Assembly (NCBI GenBank): GCA_022402565.1
Contig: JAKRSC010000035.1
Location: forward strand, 1-64,000
Direction: 5' to 3'
Origin: Hydrotalea sp.
Lineage (GTDB): Bacteria; Bacteroidota; Bacteroidia; Chitinophagales; Chitinophagaceae
DNA length: 64,000 nt
The notes under the pieces were generated by a model. The model worked only from the letters and a program-made list of their open reading frames with translations, had not been told where the DNA came from and searched no databases. Shown one piece after another: positions 37,070-45,540 of this stretch. The translations under genes were made by a program, and so were the position numbers. The number at the start of each line of letters is the position of its first letter. The stretch's first letter is position 1.

Positions 37070-37939
37070 ATGCAACATTCAATTTATAACGATTATATAA
37101 GAGTTGCTGTTTCAGAACAAGGAGCAGAACTACAAAGTGTATACTTGATTGCAGAGAATCAAGAATATATGTGGAGTGGAGATTCAAAATTCTGGGCCAA
37201 AAAAAGTCCCATTTTGTTTCCTATAGTTGGAGGATTGAAAGATGGGAAATACAGTTGGAATGGTCAAGAATTTTTTTTAGGACGTCATGGATTTGCACGT
37301 GAAAGAAGGTTTCAAATTAGTTTTCAAGCCGAAGATCAAATCACATTCTCATTAGAAGACGATGAAGAAAGCAGAAAAGTGTATCCATTTTCCTTCAAAC
37401 TTGAAATAGATTACACTTTAATTCAGAATCAAGTCAAAGTAACTTATAGGGTCTTTAATCGCCAGCAAAGCACATTATATTTCTCTATAGGTGCACATCC
37501 TGCATTTTCGCTTCCTATTGAAGCTGGGCTAGAATATGATGACTATGAAATTGTGTTTGACATTGAGGAAGATGCACCCATTTATCCTCTTTCAAAAGAC
37601 AATCTTTTAGAAACAACACCAGTCCCATTTTTAAAAGGAAAGCATCTTCCACTTACAAAAGAGTTATTCTATGGAGATGCACTTGTTTTCAAAAACCTTC
37701 AGTCGAATACTTTAACCATAAAAAGTTCAAAAGGAAAAAGAGGTTTCACTTTTACACACGATGGTTTTCCATATATGGGTATATGGAGTGCTAAAGATGC
37801 CCCTTTTGTTTGCATTGAACCATGGCAAGGAGTGGCAGACTCTGTAGACGCTTCTGGAAAACTAGAGGAAAAAGAGGGCGTTCTTTCACTAGAGCCGAAT
37901 GAAATGTTCTCCAAATCTTGGAGCTTGCTGCTCTGGTAA
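37070..37939 (+). CDS. Aldose 1-epimerase family protein (LacX-like)
   Basis: A 289-residue beta-sandwich mutarotase-fold protein. Motifs: AVSEQGAELQSVYL, the MWSGDSKFWAKKSPILFPIVG region with core SPILFPIVG, HGFARERRF (catalytic His region), IGAHPAFSLPI with the second active-site His, and CIEPWQGVADS. These fit the LacX/YeaD-like group of galactose mutarotase-related proteins, whose sugar substrate is usually unknown. The ATG at 37070 is preferred; a frame opening inside pdxA (37031) would add 13 unlikely residues. It converges with the next gene with only 3 bases between stops. Confidence 0.88.
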   Translation: MQHSIYNDYIRVAVSEQGAELQSVYLIAENQEYMWSGDSKFWAKKSPILFPIVGGLKDGKYSWNGQEFFLGRHGFARERRFQISFQAEDQITFSLEDDEESRKVYPFSFKLEIDYTLIQNQVKVTYRVFNRQQSTLYFSIGAHPAFSLPIEAGLEYDDYEIVFDIEEDAPIYPLSKDNLLETTPVPFLKGKHLPLTKELFYGDALVFKNLQSNTLTIKSSKGKRGFTFTHDGFPYMGIWSAKDAPFVCIEPWQGVADSVDASGKLEEKEGVLSLEPNEMFSKSWSLLLW

Positions 37940-37942
37940 GAG

Positions 37943-38635
37943 CTACATTTTAAATACAGAGGATGGAATTCCCTTGTTGATGATGTAATTGTCATACGTA
38001 ATTTCGACCTTTCCCTTTTTGTTTTTTAAAGGGTCTTTCTCTTTGGGTTTCTCATCATCAAATTCTAATGTAATTCCTTTAGGCAGTTTATAATCTTTTG
38101 TGTTAAAGGAAAAAATGATTTTATCGGGTAAACTATAGTTAGCAAATTTACCATACTGCATTTCCATTTCGTAAGTACCATTTTCCTTAGTGGTAGTAGT
38201 AGCTTTTCTTACTAGTAGGTTGGTTTCATCAATGAACATCGTTGTTAAAACAATATCGCTGCTTTCTTGTAAGGGCAACACTTTCACAATTCTTGTTTTT
38301 ACACCATTCACGACAGTTTCTCCTGCAGCAAAAGCGGTGAAGTCTTCACTAGCAATAATAGAATTCATATTGATAGAAACCCCTCCCTTTGGAAGAATGG
38401 AAATCCCTTTGTCTTTTTGAAGTTTAAAAAGATTGGGCTGTTTGAAAAACACTTGAACTTTTCCAATTGGGGCTTTAATGAAAGCTACATCTGTTTTCAT
38501 TGTACCAGTAGCAGTATAATCTTTTACCTGATCTATTTTCTCCTTCACCTTTAACACCAATTGCGTCATATCTTGGGCAATAAGATTTTGAGCAGAACAC
38601 AATAAAACAAATACACCGATTAATAAAAATCTCAT
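37943..38635 (-). CDS. LolA-like periplasmic outer-membrane lipoprotein-sorting protein
   Basis: A 230-residue exported protein. The signal peptide is at residues 1-21 (ending LIAQ). The mature protein has the LolA/LolB-like half-barrel pattern: LVLKVKEKIDQVKDYTATGTM, VQVFFKQPNLFKLQKDKG ('fwf.rPnlfr...'), TMFIDETNLLVRKATTTT and MEMQYGKFANYSLPDKI. This matches the DUF2092/LolA-like superfamily. It is the last gene of an ABC-transporter operon (10 bases after the permease), which suggests it carries a lipid or lipoprotein moved by that transporter. The ATG at 38635 is used because upstream extension lies within the permease gene and lacks signal-peptide character. Confidence 0.75.
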   Translation of the reverse strand: MRFLLIGVFVLLCSAQNLIAQDMTQLVLKVKEKIDQVKDYTATGTMKTDVAFIKAPIGKVQVFFKQPNLFKLQKDKGISILPKGGVSINMNSIIASEDFTAFAAGETVVNGVKTRIVKVLPLQESSDIVLTTMFIDETNLLVRKATTTTKENGTYEMEMQYGKFANYSLPDKIIFSFNTKDYKLPKGITLEFDDEKPKEKDPLKNKKGKVEITYDNYIINKGIPSSVFKM

Positions 38636-38645
38636 GATAATACGT

Positions 38646-39521
38646 TTATGATAAAATATCTTTTTTTCTAAAAATGAACCAACTACCAAATAAAAATAAC
38701 GCAACGTGAATGCTGAGCACTGCAACGGACCTTATTAGCTTATCTATATTTTGAATACTTCCTTGAATGGCTTCATTTGCATCATTCACTTGTAAGTCAA
38801 AAAATTCTTTCCACCCTATCATATGTGTGGTAAACAAATATGGCTTGATGGTATTAAAAAGTGGAATATTCATTGTGCTTAAAATGGTACATACTACAAT
38901 TACGCTCATTGTTGCAACAATTGGGCCAATTGAGTTTTCAGCAAAAATGGAAAGAAAGAAACCTAGAGAAGCTACAGTAATCATTGCGAGTGCTGCAAAA
39001 GCAAAGGCCCCTGTATATCTCCAAAAAATATCATCTTCTCTTATTACAACGGCATAACTCGACTTCATAATAAACATATCATCTGTACCAAATACCCACA
39101 TGCTTACAAATAGAGCTAGAAAGGCCATCCATATTAGGAGTAACAGCGTGTAAATGGCTGCGGCTATAAACTTTGCTAAAATAAATTCAGTTCGACTAAT
39201 AGGTTTTGTGAGCAGCAAACGCAGTGTGCCCATATTAGCTTCTCCACTCACCATATCTGCTGCTATAAGTGCAATTAAAAGAGGTACATGCACAAGCAAC
39301 AGTTGTAATATAACGTAACAAACAAAGTACCCATTCAAAATATTTCCATCTACAGAAAAGGACGAATTGAAATCTGCCATTACAAAACTGGCGTATTCAG
39401 CTCCATCTATTTTCAATCCAACTTGAATAATACCAATGAGTGCTGTAATTGCAGCAAATGCTATGTATGTTCGAGGACGTTTAAAAATTTTAAACAGCTC
39501 AATTTGTATAAGCCTGTACAT
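38646..39521 (-). CDS. ABC-2 type transporter permease
   Basis: A 291-residue polytopic membrane protein with about six helices. It begins MYRLIQIELFKIFKRPRTYIAF, the classic N-terminus of ABC-2 permeases (ExxKxxRRxRT). GEANMGTLRLLLTKPISRTEFILAKFI contains the 'GT...lL..PisR..ilxaK' motif of this class. A large extracytoplasmic loop lies around residues 220-265. It overlaps the ATPase gene by 23 bases, so translation is coupled. The substrate is unknown. Confidence 0.92.
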   Translation of the reverse strand: MYRLIQIELFKIFKRPRTYIAFAAITALIGIIQVGLKIDGAEYASFVMADFNSSFSVDGNILNGYFVCYVILQLLLVHVPLLIALIAADMVSGEANMGTLRLLLTKPISRTEFILAKFIAAAIYTLLLLIWMAFLALFVSMWVFGTDDMFIMKSSYAVVIREDDIFWRYTGAFAFAALAMITVASLGFFLSIFAENSIGPIVATMSVIVVCTILSTMNIPLFNTIKPYLFTTHMIGWKEFFDLQVNDANEAIQGSIQNIDKLIRSVAVLSIHVALFLFGSWFIFRKKDILS

Positions 39522-40434
39522 GTGGTTTTCCGCTTGTGATTTTAAGGAAATAATCTTCTAATGAGTGGCGTGGTTGAAATGAGATAACCGAAATATCTAA
39601 TGCAGCTAAATCTTTGTAGAGCTGAGGTAATTGATCGCGGTGTAAAGAAAACAAAAGAGAATGACTTCCATCTGTTGTTAAATGAGTAGCCCAATTAGAT
39701 TCGCTCATCTTCTGAATAGCACTTGTATAATCATTTACTTCAACCTTAACAATTGTTTGAGCTGGATCAAACAAGTCAACCGACTTCCCTTCAACTTTTT
39801 TCTTACCTCGATCTATTATTAAAACCTGGGTAGCCATTTGTTCAATCTCAGATAATAGGTGAGATGATACAACAACTGTTTTGCCCATTTCTCTGCTTAA
39901 TCTGAGGATTAAATTTCGTATATCTGCAATACCCTGTGGATCCAATCCATTTGTAGGCTCGTCTAGTATAACCAATTGTGGTTGATGAATGAGTGCAATA
40001 GCAATTCCTAATCTTTGCTTCATACCCTGTGAGTATGTCTTAACAATATCTTTTGCTCGTTCTGCTAATCCTACCAACTCAAGTTGGTCCATTAGTTGTT
40101 TGTGCGATGGATTAATTCCACAGAGTTTAGCAAATAATTGCAAATTGTCGTAGGCACTTAGGTATTTATAAACATCAGGCTTCTCAATAACAGCACCAAT
40201 CTGCCTCAGAATATCCTTCTTATGTGTATGAATTGAATAACCAAACACATGAATATCGCCAGCTGTAGGCTGAATTAAAGTTAGCAACATACGAAGAGAA
40301 GTTGACTTTCCTGCTCCATTTTGACCAAGAAAGCCATATACATCGCGGTCCTGAACAGTAAATGACAAGTCATCTACAGCAGTGAAGCTGCCAAATTGTT
40401 TAGTCAGGTGTTGAACATCAATAACTGTTGACAT
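39499..40434 (-). CDS. ABC transporter ATP-binding protein (ABC-2 exporter)
   Basis: A 311-residue nucleotide-binding subunit. Walker A is GQNGAGKST, the ABC signature YSQGMKQR, Walker B LVILDEPTNGLDPQG, and the switch His lies in VVSSHLLSEIE. The ~80-residue C-terminal extension is typical of CcmA/NatA/bacitracin-type exporter ATPases. It works with the permease encoded directly downstream. A perfect -7 element upstream suggests its own promoter, although the winged-helix gene ends only 62 bases before. Confidence 0.95.
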   Translation of the reverse strand: MSTVIDVQHLTKQFGSFTAVDDLSFTVQDRDVYGFLGQNGAGKSTSLRMLLTLIQPTAGDIHVFGYSIHTHKKDILRQIGAVIEKPDVYKYLSAYDNLQLFAKLCGINPSHKQLMDQLELVGLAERAKDIVKTYSQGMKQRLGIAIALIHQPQLVILDEPTNGLDPQGIADIRNLILRLSREMGKTVVVSSHLLSEIEQMATQVLIIDRGKKKVEGKSVDLFDPAQTIVKVEVNDYTSAIQKMSESNWATHLTTDGSHSLLFSLHRDQLPQLYKDLAALDISVISFQPRHSLEDYFLKITSGKPHVQAYTN

Positions 40435-40448
40435 GGGAATAATAACAG

Positions 40449-40456
40449 CAAAGTTA
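40449..40456 (-). promoter_or_regulatory. -7 element (TAACTTTG) of the ABC-2 exporter operon
   Basis: A perfect TAnnTTTG on the minus strand, 14 bases before the ATP-binding protein ATG. No matching -33 TTG is clear. Confidence 0.45.
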
Positions 40457-40496
40457 GCTCCCTGTTCAGCAGTTTTAAATAAAAAAAGGATTAAGA

Positions 40497-40796
40497 CTAC
40501 TTTTGTGACTCACTTACGTTGAGATACTGTTGTAAAGCAGCCACATATTTCTCAAAGGCAACTATACCCTGCTGGGTTATTTTACATGTAGTTTGCGGGT
40601 AATTATTGACAAATTGTTTTGTAACCTCGATATAACCAGCCTCTTTTAGCTTTTGTATTTGCACAGATAGATTACCCGCTGTTGCATTGGTTTTTTCCTT
40701 TATGAAGGTAAATTCTGCTTCCTTCACACCAATCAGCAGGCTCACCACAGCCAATCGAAGCTGCGCATGTAATATGGGATCTAGCTCCTTAAACAT
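40497..40796 (-). CDS. Winged-helix transcriptional regulator
   Basis: A 99-residue DNA-binding protein. DPILHAQLRLAVVSLLIGVKEAEFTFIKEKTNATAGNLSVQIQKLKEAGYIEV, of which TAGNLSVQIQKLKEAGYI is the recognition helix region, is a winged helix of the HTH_34/MarR-like type common in Bacteroidota. KITQQGIVAFEKYV is the typical wing and C-terminal helix. It overlaps the upstream membrane-protein gene by 8 bases, and the ABC exporter lies 62 bases downstream, so it probably regulates this neighbourhood. No ligand-binding domain is present. Confidence 0.9.
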   Translation of the reverse strand: MFKELDPILHAQLRLAVVSLLIGVKEAEFTFIKEKTNATAGNLSVQIQKLKEAGYIEVTKQFVNNYPQTTCKITQQGIVAFEKYVAALQQYLNVSESQK

Positions 40797-41475
40797 GCAT
40801 TGATTTTCTAGCTTTAAGATATTTTGTGCGCAAAATTAATCCCGGAATCAGCCAATTACCAATTGCTGCAAGTCCATTTAATAAACTATCCCAAGTTTGT
40901 GTAGTAAACAGTGATATTAGGTAGAAAATGTAGCAAGCAACAGCTCCTAATACCATTGGTCTGAATTTTCTTGTTATACCAGTTACCAATGTTGGAAATG
41001 CATAAATAATCATCAACAGCGAAAGCGGACTCAAAGCATTTGGCTCATACGCTTCTAATCTTCCATCGGAAAACTGCATAACCAGTTTTCTCCCGTTTTC
41101 AGAAAGAATCTGCTCCGTGGCATAGGGAATTATATTGAAATAAAATACCAAGGCAAAAATGCTTATCCCATAAACAAGCCAAACAGCATTCATAGCAGAC
41201 TCTTCGTAAGAAAGGACAGTTCTGTTGCGTTTTTCTTTAATGCCAATATATATCTGAGGAATAATTGCTAGGAGTGCTAAAGTCCATTCATCAAAATCAA
41301 TGTTCCATTGGTAGTATCTTTTCAGAAATCCAAATATTCCACAGAAGCCAATCACTGCACCCCACATAATAGCGCTGGTACCATTTTCATGAAAATGACT
41401 TCCTTTTGCCTTCTGAATCATTTCAGAGATAATTTTTAAACTATCTCTTTCATTCATATCAACTGTATTATCCAT
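40789..41475 (-). CDS. Polytopic membrane protein, paralogue of the upstream gene
   Basis: A 228-residue protein with about five or six membrane helices. Its layout parallels the preceding gene: EMIQKAKGSHFHENGTSAIMWG near the N-terminus (core NGTSAIMWG), a middle AFPTLVTGITRKFRPMVLGA, and a terminal GLAAIGNWLIPGLILR. The neighbour has NGTLYLLWG, GIPTFISGAVMRFKPLLVGG and GLAVTCAWIIPGYILR. ATG 41475 overlaps the upstream stop by 8 bases; a longer TTG start at 41529 lies inside the upstream gene. I do not recognise the family. The coupling with a winged-helix gene suggests a sensor or regulatory partner. Confidence 0.75.
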   Translation of the reverse strand: MDNTVDMNERDSLKIISEMIQKAKGSHFHENGTSAIMWGAVIGFCGIFGFLKRYYQWNIDFDEWTLALLAIIPQIYIGIKEKRNRTVLSYEESAMNAVWLVYGISIFALVFYFNIIPYATEQILSENGRKLVMQFSDGRLEAYEPNALSPLSLLMIIYAFPTLVTGITRKFRPMVLGAVACYIFYLISLFTTQTWDSLLNGLAAIGNWLIPGLILRTKYLKARKSMHV

Positions 41476-42070
41476 TGTGTTGACGATTAAATTGGTAACG
41501 TAATATGTAACCTGGAATAATCCAAGCACAAGTAACTGCTAATCCAACAAGTAATAAGGTTTGGGCAGGCTCAACCCAATGGCTAATTGCACTTAAAATC
41601 CAACAAACAAATCCGCCTACCAATAGGGGTTTGAAACGCATCACTGCACCTGAAATAAATGTTGGAATACCATATACCATTAAAATAACAGAATACATCA
41701 AATGCCATTCTCCCTTGGTTCCAAATAAAATATAAGTCAATGTCATACACGCTGCAAATGACAACCAAGCATAACCAATAATTTCATCAGCATAAGTTGT
41801 TACCTTCTTCTTTTTACTTTGTCGAGCCATCCAAAAAAAATGGATTGCTGAAGCAGGTATTGTAAGCAACCAAACTCTTTCTGGATGAGCAATGATATTA
41901 TTAAACAAGAAAATATAATGCCCAACAGAACATAATAATATCACCCAGCCCCATAAAAGATAAAGTGTTCCATTGTCATAATAACGACTTTGGACAGTTT
42001 TGATCATCGACTGAATGACCATTAAACTTTGTTCTGGTTTAAAATCTTGTTCTTGCTCCATAGCAATCAT
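41468..42070 (-). CDS. Polytopic membrane protein, unknown function
   Basis: A 200-residue protein with about five membrane helices. The N-terminal cytoplasmic stretch is EQEQDFKPEQSLMVIQSMI, followed by NGTLYLLWGWVILL, a basic QSKKKK loop, MRFKPLLVGGF and a terminal IIPGYILRYQF. An alternative ATG three codons downstream (42061) is equally possible. It is the first gene of a tightly overlapping trio (this gene, its paralogue, winged-helix regulator). It is probably the product of a tandem duplication with the next gene. Function unknown. Confidence 0.72.
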   Translation of the reverse strand: MIAMEQEQDFKPEQSLMVIQSMIKTVQSRYYDNGTLYLLWGWVILLCSVGHYIFLFNNIIAHPERVWLLTIPASAIHFFWMARQSKKKKVTTYADEIIGYAWLSFAACMTLTYILFGTKGEWHLMYSVILMVYGIPTFISGAVMRFKPLLVGGFVCWILSAISHWVEPAQTLLLVGLAVTCAWIIPGYILRYQFNRQHNG

Positions 42071-42210
42071 TTATTGTTAAAAATAGTTTCAATCCCCGAG
42101 CCTTGGACATTTTCAATACACATGTTACTGACAATTAGAAAATAAAGTCACTTATAATAGTTGAAATGATTAGCCATGCTATGCATACAATAATCAGCTT
42201 CATACATGAA

Positions 42211-42843
42211 TCACTTACATTGTTGTACAATACCTATAACTGTTTCCTTTCCCCAGTTTGGATGTAAGCTAGATGGGGATTTAAAAGATTCATAAAGCTG
42301 AATTGCTTTTTCTGCCAAAGGCTTTGCGGTTTTACAACCTCCTCCAAATTGTTCTGGCGTGTTAATTAAACTGGCAGCTTGTAGCATATATGGACGTGGA
42401 TTAGTAGGATCTTTTTTCATAGCATCTTGTAAAAATCCAGCTGCAATTGGACCATACTGCTGCCATCTGTTCATAGGATCAACCAACATTCTAGCGGTAG
42501 TAGCCATATTTCTAACACAATCTAATTCAGCATTATCTTCAATAGCTGCAGCTTTTGCTATTAGTGCATCTGCTTCAGCAGCCAAAGCATCTGCCTGCTT
42601 TGCATTACCCATTGCCATTTGTGCTTTAATCATAGCAGCATAATAGTAAGGCAACCATTGCGTTTTTTCAGCCTCTCCAATTCTTTGAAATCTTGCTGCT
42701 AACTCATTCATTTCAGTTTGACTTTTAGCAGTTGCAAACTGTTGAAGAGATGCGCCCATTGCACCCATGTAACGATCATTGTTTTGGCTAGTAGCCACAT
42801 GAACTATTAGTAATAATGCCCAAGAAAAAATGTACTTTTTCAT
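42211..42843 (-). CDS. Exported alpha-helical (TPR-like) protein, unknown function
   Basis: A 210-residue protein with a signal peptide (residues 1-19, ending ATSQ). The mature part is alanine-rich and helical, with repeat-like pairs such as WLPYYYAAMIKAQMAMGNAKQADALAAEAD, of which the A-x-x-x-G-N-x-x-A spacing is TPR-like, and NPRPYMLQAASLINTPEQFGGGC. The last segment with GGGCKTAKPLAEKAIQLYE resembles tetratricopeptide helices. It has two Cys that could pair in the periplasm. It is likely the last gene of an operon with a 2TM protein and a TonB-dependent receptor. Confidence 0.7.
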   Translation of the reverse strand: MKKYIFSWALLLIVHVATSQNNDRYMGAMGASLQQFATAKSQTEMNELAARFQRIGEAEKTQWLPYYYAAMIKAQMAMGNAKQADALAAEADALIAKAAAIEDNAELDCVRNMATTARMLVDPMNRWQQYGPIAAGFLQDAMKKDPTNPRPYMLQAASLINTPEQFGGGCKTAKPLAEKAIQLYESFKSPSSLHPNWGKETVIGIVQQCK

Positions 42844-42863
42844 AATTGATGGTTTTTAAAAAT

Positions 42864-43142
42864 TTATTTTTGATTTTTAAGTTGTTCGTATTCCTTTTCT
42901 GCTGAAATAAAATCCCACTTACCATAAGCGCCTAAATAAGAGAAGAATAAACCTAAGCCCCAACCCAGTATGGGCCAAATAGGCCAAAAATGTGCCGACA
43001 GGTCTTTCTTACCAAGGGTAAAATACCAGATACCAATTAAAAACAAATTCACTGCTACATAGCTAATTGCTTGCGATTTAAATGCTGCTCGCTTTTTGGC
43101 AATTTTCCATAGCATTCTGTCCTTTTCTGATTGAGTTTCCAT
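42864..43142 (-). CDS. 2TM domain-containing protein
   Basis: A 92-residue protein of the small Bacteroidota '2TM' family. A charged N-terminal helix (DRMLWKIAKKRAAFKSQ) precedes two membrane helices (about residues 27-43 and 54-70). The pattern FKSQAISYVAVNLFLIGIWYF, whose core is a 'h..vY..vN..l..iw', and FWPIWPILGWGLGLFFSY are characteristic. In some bacteria the domain is fused to histidine kinases. Its role alone is unknown. It is 12 bases from the TonB-receptor gene upstream and 20 bases from the exported helical protein downstream. Confidence 0.8.
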   Translation of the reverse strand: METQSEKDRMLWKIAKKRAAFKSQAISYVAVNLFLIGIWYFTLGKKDLSAHFWPIWPILGWGLGLFFSYLGAYGKWDFISAEKEYEQLKNQK

Positions 43143-43154
43143 GTTTGTTTGATT

Positions 43155-45392
43155 TTAGAGATTATTATTGATATTTTCTTGAGTTCTATCTACTCCCCAA
43201 CTCAAAAACAACCCTATGAAAAAGCTCCTGGGTGCTGGTGGAATAACTGCTTCGCTAATGAGTCTTCCATCATTTCCTCTAACCCTACTACTAAAGTTGT
43301 AGCTAAAAATTTGATTTTGATTAAATACGTTGTTAATACCTACTACTACTACGCTATTCGCCTTACCAATTTTAGGTAACCAATTCAAGCTGAAATTATG
43401 GCTATGGAATGGAATGGTTCTATCACGCATGAATTCACTTTGCGGTCGATTAGGATCAAAATAAGGTCTACCTGTACTCCAATTCCAACTCCAGTTTACA
43501 CCGAACATTTTTTTCACCCAGAATTTTTTGAAAACAAAACTTCCACTATGAGTTGCAGCAAATGGAGGTTGTACAGCAAAAGGATAATTTTGAAATTCTC
43601 TTTTTGTATCTAAATAAGTATAACTAATCCAATAGTCTAGTCCAGGTAATGTTTTCCTATCTCTCCAAAACAATTCAAGACCTTTTGCATAACCGCTTCC
43701 ATCTATGCTTACCCCTTGTCTAATTGCAGCATCTGTTTGCAACAAATTTTTATAGTCTTTATAATATAACTGCGTTCTGAAAGTATAATCACGAGACAAA
43801 TGCTGATATGTAAGAATATAATGATCCGCTCTCAAAAAGCCTAAGTCGTTTGGATTTGCAATGAATCTTCTCTCAGGAGTTTGATAAAAAATTCCGTAAT
43901 CAATACTCATTTGACTTTGAGCAGCAACTTTATAAGATAGAGAAACTCTTGGTGCAACATTCGTTTTGGCAAGAATAGAACTTCGCTCTACACGAAGGCC
44001 TGGTCGTAGAGCCCATTCGTTACTTAAGAAAATATCAGATTCCGCAAAAAAAGCAGTGTATACATCAACCCATTTATTTTCGAATTTTCCAGTTTCAAAT
44101 TTTGTTATAACGGTATCGGTGTTGCGCCAAACCTCACCGCCAAACCTTATAGCATTTATTCCTGATAGCTTCTTCTCTAACACAGATCTAATCTGCCACA
44201 TTCGTTGAGTTTGATTAATATTAAATTGCGCAAAGTCTATAGCTGGTATACCTGTATTAGGTACTTTTTGATTTTGTTGGTTTTGTACTTCATTCCCAAT
44301 TTGATCTAGGTTGTAGCTAATACCTCCGGTTGCTTGCAACTTCCATCCTCTACCAAGTGGCTGGCGATAACTAATATTTCCAAAAACATTATAGTTGGTT
44401 AAAGAAAACGCATTCTTCAATCCAATACTATCAAGAGATGGTCTACGCAATGCTAACTCACCCGCATTAAAGTATGCGTAGGCTTTAATCATTCCACCTC
44501 GTTTTGTTTTAATTCTGAAATTAGCGTCAATATTGTGAAATTGGGGCGCTTTAAAAAAGTCGGGAGCTTGCGGTACTAGTTTTTGATACAGTGCAAGATG
44601 TGTGAATGAATAGCTCATCCCATAACTCGATTTTTTTCCCTTTCCTAACTGTTGAAAACCGCCACTTAAAAAGATGGGTGAAATACCCGCTTGTGCTTCT
44701 GATTGCTCTGGCAAGTCTATGCTTTCTAGAGCCAGTACACTACTCAATGCTTGTCCGTATAAAGCAGAGTAGCCTCCACTACTAAAGACTGTACCACTGA
44801 ATAAAAAAGGAGAAAATCTCCCACGCTGTGCAATTCCTGGCACTGAGCTAAAAAAGAAATTATTCACAGAAGAACCATCAATAAAAATTCTTGCTTCTTC
44901 TGCTGATCCACCCCTAACAAAAAGCCCTTCTTGTTCACCTACTTTTTGTGCACCGGGCAATGTTTGTATGGTTGCTGAAATATCTGCATTAGCACCAGCA
45001 GTTGTGGCAATATCTAATGACCGTAAAACTGTACCTCTTTTTTTATCGTTTGCTTCAAAACTTCCTGCTGTAATAACAACCGCTTTTAACTCACTGATTT
45101 CTTCTTTTAAAACAACCACTTGTTCTATTTCTTCCCCTTTTAAATCTATTTGTATTTCTTGCGATTTACTGCCTATGAAACTTACAACGAGCAATTGACT
45201 GCCCTTTTCAAAACTTGTGAACTTAAACCTACCTGTAGAATCCGATACTGTTCCGTCGTAACTGTTTTTGATAGAAATAGATGCACCAGCAAGAATTCTT
45301 CCCTTCTGGTCTTTTACCTCCCCTCTTATAACAGTTTGTGCCGAGGTCGATTTTAGTAGCACAACGAAAATTAAAAGTATTAAGACGCGCAT
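43155..45392 (-). CDS. TonB-dependent outer-membrane receptor
   Basis: A 745-residue outer-membrane transporter. The signal peptide (about 1-18) is followed by a carboxypeptidase-like regulatory domain (IRGEVKDQKGRILAGASISIKN ... TFSFxG-type segment, residues about 20-95). The plug domain comes next: ISATIQTLPGAQKVG, then GLFVRGGSAEEARIFIDG. The rest is a 22-strand-type barrel. No SusD partner is adjacent, so it is not a Sus-type glycan system; the substrate is unknown. The chain extends about ten residues past the last aromatic strand (ending RTQENINNNL). It heads a three-gene operon with a 2TM protein and an exported helical protein. Confidence 0.93.
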   Translation of the reverse strand: MRVLILLIFVVLLKSTSAQTVIRGEVKDQKGRILAGASISIKNSYDGTVSDSTGRFKFTSFEKGSQLLVVSFIGSKSQEIQIDLKGEEIEQVVVLKEEISELKAVVITAGSFEANDKKRGTVLRSLDIATTAGANADISATIQTLPGAQKVGEQEGLFVRGGSAEEARIFIDGSSVNNFFFSSVPGIAQRGRFSPFLFSGTVFSSGGYSALYGQALSSVLALESIDLPEQSEAQAGISPIFLSGGFQQLGKGKKSSYGMSYSFTHLALYQKLVPQAPDFFKAPQFHNIDANFRIKTKRGGMIKAYAYFNAGELALRRPSLDSIGLKNAFSLTNYNVFGNISYRQPLGRGWKLQATGGISYNLDQIGNEVQNQQNQKVPNTGIPAIDFAQFNINQTQRMWQIRSVLEKKLSGINAIRFGGEVWRNTDTVITKFETGKFENKWVDVYTAFFAESDIFLSNEWALRPGLRVERSSILAKTNVAPRVSLSYKVAAQSQMSIDYGIFYQTPERRFIANPNDLGFLRADHYILTYQHLSRDYTFRTQLYYKDYKNLLQTDAAIRQGVSIDGSGYAKGLELFWRDRKTLPGLDYWISYTYLDTKREFQNYPFAVQPPFAATHSGSFVFKKFWVKKMFGVNWSWNWSTGRPYFDPNRPQSEFMRDRTIPFHSHNFSLNWLPKIGKANSVVVVGINNVFNQNQIFSYNFSSRVRGNDGRLISEAVIPPAPRSFFIGLFLSWGVDRTQENINNNL

Positions 45393-45408
45393 TTCCTGAA
45401 TTTGAAAT

Positions 45409-45439
45409 CAAAGCTAAATTAGTTTACAATATAAACCAA
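45409..45439 (-). promoter_or_regulatory. TonB-receptor promoter (-33 TTG, -7 TAGCTTTG) with internal inverted repeat
   Basis: On the minus strand, TTG at 45437-45439, 20-base spacer, TAGCTTTG at 45409-45416: a full consensus match. An inverted repeat GTTTA-N5-TAAAC (45422-45436) fills most of the spacer and could be an operator. Confidence 0.6.
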
Positions 45440-45540
45440 ACTATTTTATAATTTATTTTGCGGGTGCAGATTACTTATACTTTAACAATTTGATTACCAC
45501 AGGCTTCGCAAAAAGTTAGACCTTTCAGAAAATATCAATT

